Assembly (NCBI GenBank): GCA_022829145.1
Contig: CM040745.1
Location: forward strand, 20,732,906-20,796,905
From: Albula goreensis
Taxonomy: Eukaryota > Chordata > Actinopteri > Albuliformes > Albulidae
Direction of reading: 5' to 3'
DNA length: 64,000 bases
Below are positions 62,501-64,000 of the stretch, in pieces (position 1 is the first letter of the stretch; every line of letters begins with the position of its first letter). The notes beneath the pieces are model-generated. The model was given only the letters and a program-made list of their open reading frames with translations, had not been told where the DNA came from and searched no databases. Both the position numbers and the translations under genes were made by a program.

Positions 62501-63843
62501 TCATGAACCAGGGGGAGTTCACCTATAATCATGTCCTGCAGCTTCTGCATGCACACGACCAAGTATATTGCATACACCTCCTACACTGAAATCAGTATAT
62601 GACATTATTAATTGTGTACATAATATACACTTTCCAGCATGACAAACTAATTAAGTAACAGCTTTCTAGCTTTTCTCTTAGCATTGGATTATTTATTGGA
62701 CACCATTTTGGTGGTCACATACAGTCAGTTCCATATCAATGACACACTCTACTGAATCATTCTCACACTGTATGTGTTCTTATTTTTCAGGGCATCTCTC
62801 TGGAGGCAGGATATGCTCTCTCTCTGTTTGCATACAACAACAAAGTCCAGCAGGCGCTGATACTGCAGACCGGAGGCATCTCCATAGCAGCCTATGAGCC
62901 CTTCCTGGAGTCAGAGAGTGAGACTCACAGAGCAAAAGCTGCTTTTCAGGTAGCCATAAACAATGGCAGTAAAGCAGCTGATGTTGGTTTATTGTGGAAT
63001 GGGTAACATTGCTTTGTAATTGACCTTGTTTCATTTGTTTGATATGTATTAGAGAAAGTTGAGTTGTAACTTTGCATAATAATTTGGTAGAAATAATAAA
63101 TGTAGCCTTTATTTTTTTTTTACAATTGCATAACGAGAATATACTGTGTGTTAATGAGCAGTTTGGCTTTTTGAATCCATTTTCAATTAAGATACATATG
63201 CAAGAACAGTATACACATATGAGGTAAGACATTCTGTATGTTAATCAAGTGCTCTAGCTATCAGCACTACTCTGATGATCATCCATATTAAATGTTTTAA
63301 TTACCCTGAATATGTTTTTCTGAACTTTTAAACTGTGACAAAATATGATTAATTTTCTGTTAGCCTGCTTGCTATCTGCTGCATAGATTTCAATTTCTGA
63401 ATTTTTGCAATAAGTTAATATACTGTAAGTAAGCACATCAGACTACTGAAAGCTGAGCATATGGACAGCACTGTACAGACGAGCATGACATCCTAGGGGA
63501 ACTGACAAAGATAAAATGAATAATTAGGATTTGATTATTACAAATAATCAAAGAAATCTGTACTCTGTAGCATAACAGTATACATTTAATGGGCATAACG
63601 AAAGTCTTATAGATGTGTCAAATATAGTCTATAACTATAACTGGCCAGACCAGGATTCCACACAATGTGGAATGGGTTGATTCTGTTTCACATCAAAGGC
63701 TCAAAAATGGCTTTGTCTTTGGCAGATTGTTGTTCTTGCCAGTGTCATCACGGACATGGACCAGGTGCCCTTGACAGCAAGAGGCATCACAATCTTGGTC
63801 ACACTGCTTCAATCCAGATGCCCTAGCACTGTAATACTGACAG
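51931..63843 (+). CDS. ankar: ANKAR, ankyrin and armadillo repeat protein (3' end beyond window)
   Basis: Large repeat protein of unknown biochemical role, probably a protein-interaction scaffold. Nineteen coding exons: 51931-52546, 52754-53191, 53484-53650, 54302-54417, 54519-54699, 54875-55097, 55356-55391, 55484-55685, 55802-56010, 56384-56488, 57031-57278, 57907-58075, 58285-58526, 58844-58997, 61586-61747, 62211-62317, 62440-62562, 62791-62949, 63726-63843. They encode 1258 codons in one frame; the human protein, as I recall, is about 1434 aa. Residues 1-500 form the family-specific N-terminal region; ankyrin repeats span about 537-725 ([44 protein letters not shown]); armadillo repeats follow from about 730 ([39 protein letters not shown]). 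Segments such as [19 protein letters not shown] match ANKAR closely. Oddities: a GC splice donor after the fourth exon, a TAA microsatellite starting at the donor after 56488, and a transposon ending 16 bp before exon 61586. Confidence 0.95.
56490..56598. repeat. (AAT)n/(ATC)n microsatellite at an ANKAR splice donor
   Basis: About 36 trinucleotide units: AAT runs with a central ATC block (about 56528-56546). It begins immediately after the exon ending at 56488, so the intron opens GTAATAATAA and the 5' splice site is part of the repeat. Confidence 0.95.
59947..61569 (-). mobile_element. Near full-length Tc1-like transposon in an ANKAR intron
   Basis: Terminal inverted repeats of about 214 bp (59947-60160 and 61356-61569), nearly identical, start CAGTGCCTATCATAAG and are flanked by TA on both sides (59945-59946, 61570-61571), the target duplication of Tc1/mariner elements. 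Total length 1623 bp is typical. The long repeats and high similarity between the ends point to fairly recent insertion. A broken transposase lies inside on the minus strand. Confidence 0.93.
60166..61177 (-). pseudogene. Tc1-like transposase, frameshifted
   Basis: Starts [15 protein letters not shown] at 61177 and shows the paired-type helix-turn-helix DNA-binding half ([19 protein letters not shown]) followed by the DDE catalytic half: WSDETK (first Asp), [13 protein letters not shown] (second Asp) and a DLNPIENLW segment (Glu). The catalytic half is split over more than one frame: one shift lies near 60650-60720, another after EWPSK (about 60380), and another near 60330. It ends near 60166. 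It cannot make active transposase as it stands. Length (about 340 codons) fits the Tc1 family. Confidence 0.88.
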
Positions 63844-64000
63844 GTAACTGTGGGCCATATGACTCATATTGCTGTATTGACAGAGGGATTAGTATGATGG
63901 TTCCATCTTTCAGTAAGGCTATGGGTTGACCTGTGCAGAGTCCCCATAATTAGGTATCCCATACTATGGTATCACTTGAATGAGGGCCTTTGTTAGCTGT

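Overview
This is vertebrate nuclear DNA, almost certainly from a teleost fish. It holds four multi-exon genes with GT-AG introns, long CA and AT microsatellites, and many Tc1-like transposon relics of types common in fish genomes. I cannot name the species. No bacterial, viral or organellar gene was seen.

Layout, left to right. (1) Positions 546-10021, minus strand: the first 419 codons of STAT1, whose 3' end lies beyond position 1. (2) 13645-27927, minus strand: a complete STAT4 gene, 23 coding exons and 737 residues. The two genes are tandem and head-to-tail, the usual STAT1/STAT4 pair of vertebrates. The roughly 3.6 kb between the STAT1 start and the STAT4 stop contains a likely STAT1 non-coding first exon, two ISRE-like motifs and a perfect GAS motif. 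(3) 28.6-35.2 kb: intergenic, no recognisable gene. (4) 37122-43123, minus strand: a complete SLC40A1 (ferroportin) gene, 8 coding exons and 544 residues, with a textbook iron-responsive element in its 5' leader at 43263-43295. (5) 43.5-51.9 kb: intergenic and repeat-rich, with a 0.7-kb tandem repeat, an AT palindrome, a CA tract and a decayed Tc1 element carrying a GTGCCCT-rich block. (6) 51931-63843, plus strand: ANKAR (ankyrin and armadillo repeat protein), 19 coding exons and 1258 codons, running off the right edge. One of its introns carries a nearly full-length Tc1-like transposon (59947-61569).

How the genes relate. STAT1 and STAT4 are JAK-activated transcription factors for interferon and IL-12-type signals. 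The ISRE and GAS motifs upstream of STAT1 fit the known feedback in which STAT1 is itself interferon-induced. Ferroportin is the cellular iron exporter, controlled by IRP binding to the IRE and by hepcidin; the hepcidin-contact cysteine is conserved (Cys321). SLC40A1 and ANKAR are also neighbours in mammals, where ASNSD1 lies between them; I see no ASNSD1 here.

The exon models were read by hand from splice signals and protein similarity recalled from memory. All three complete or near-complete models stay in frame across every junction. I found no clearly new biological system. The most notable points are splice sites shaped by repeats (a transposon end 16 bp from an ANKAR exon, and a TAA microsatellite forming an ANKAR splice donor), two GC-AG introns, the ferroportin IRE, the STAT1 upstream interferon motifs, and a tRNA-Asn-like relic antisense to the ferroportin 3' UTR.
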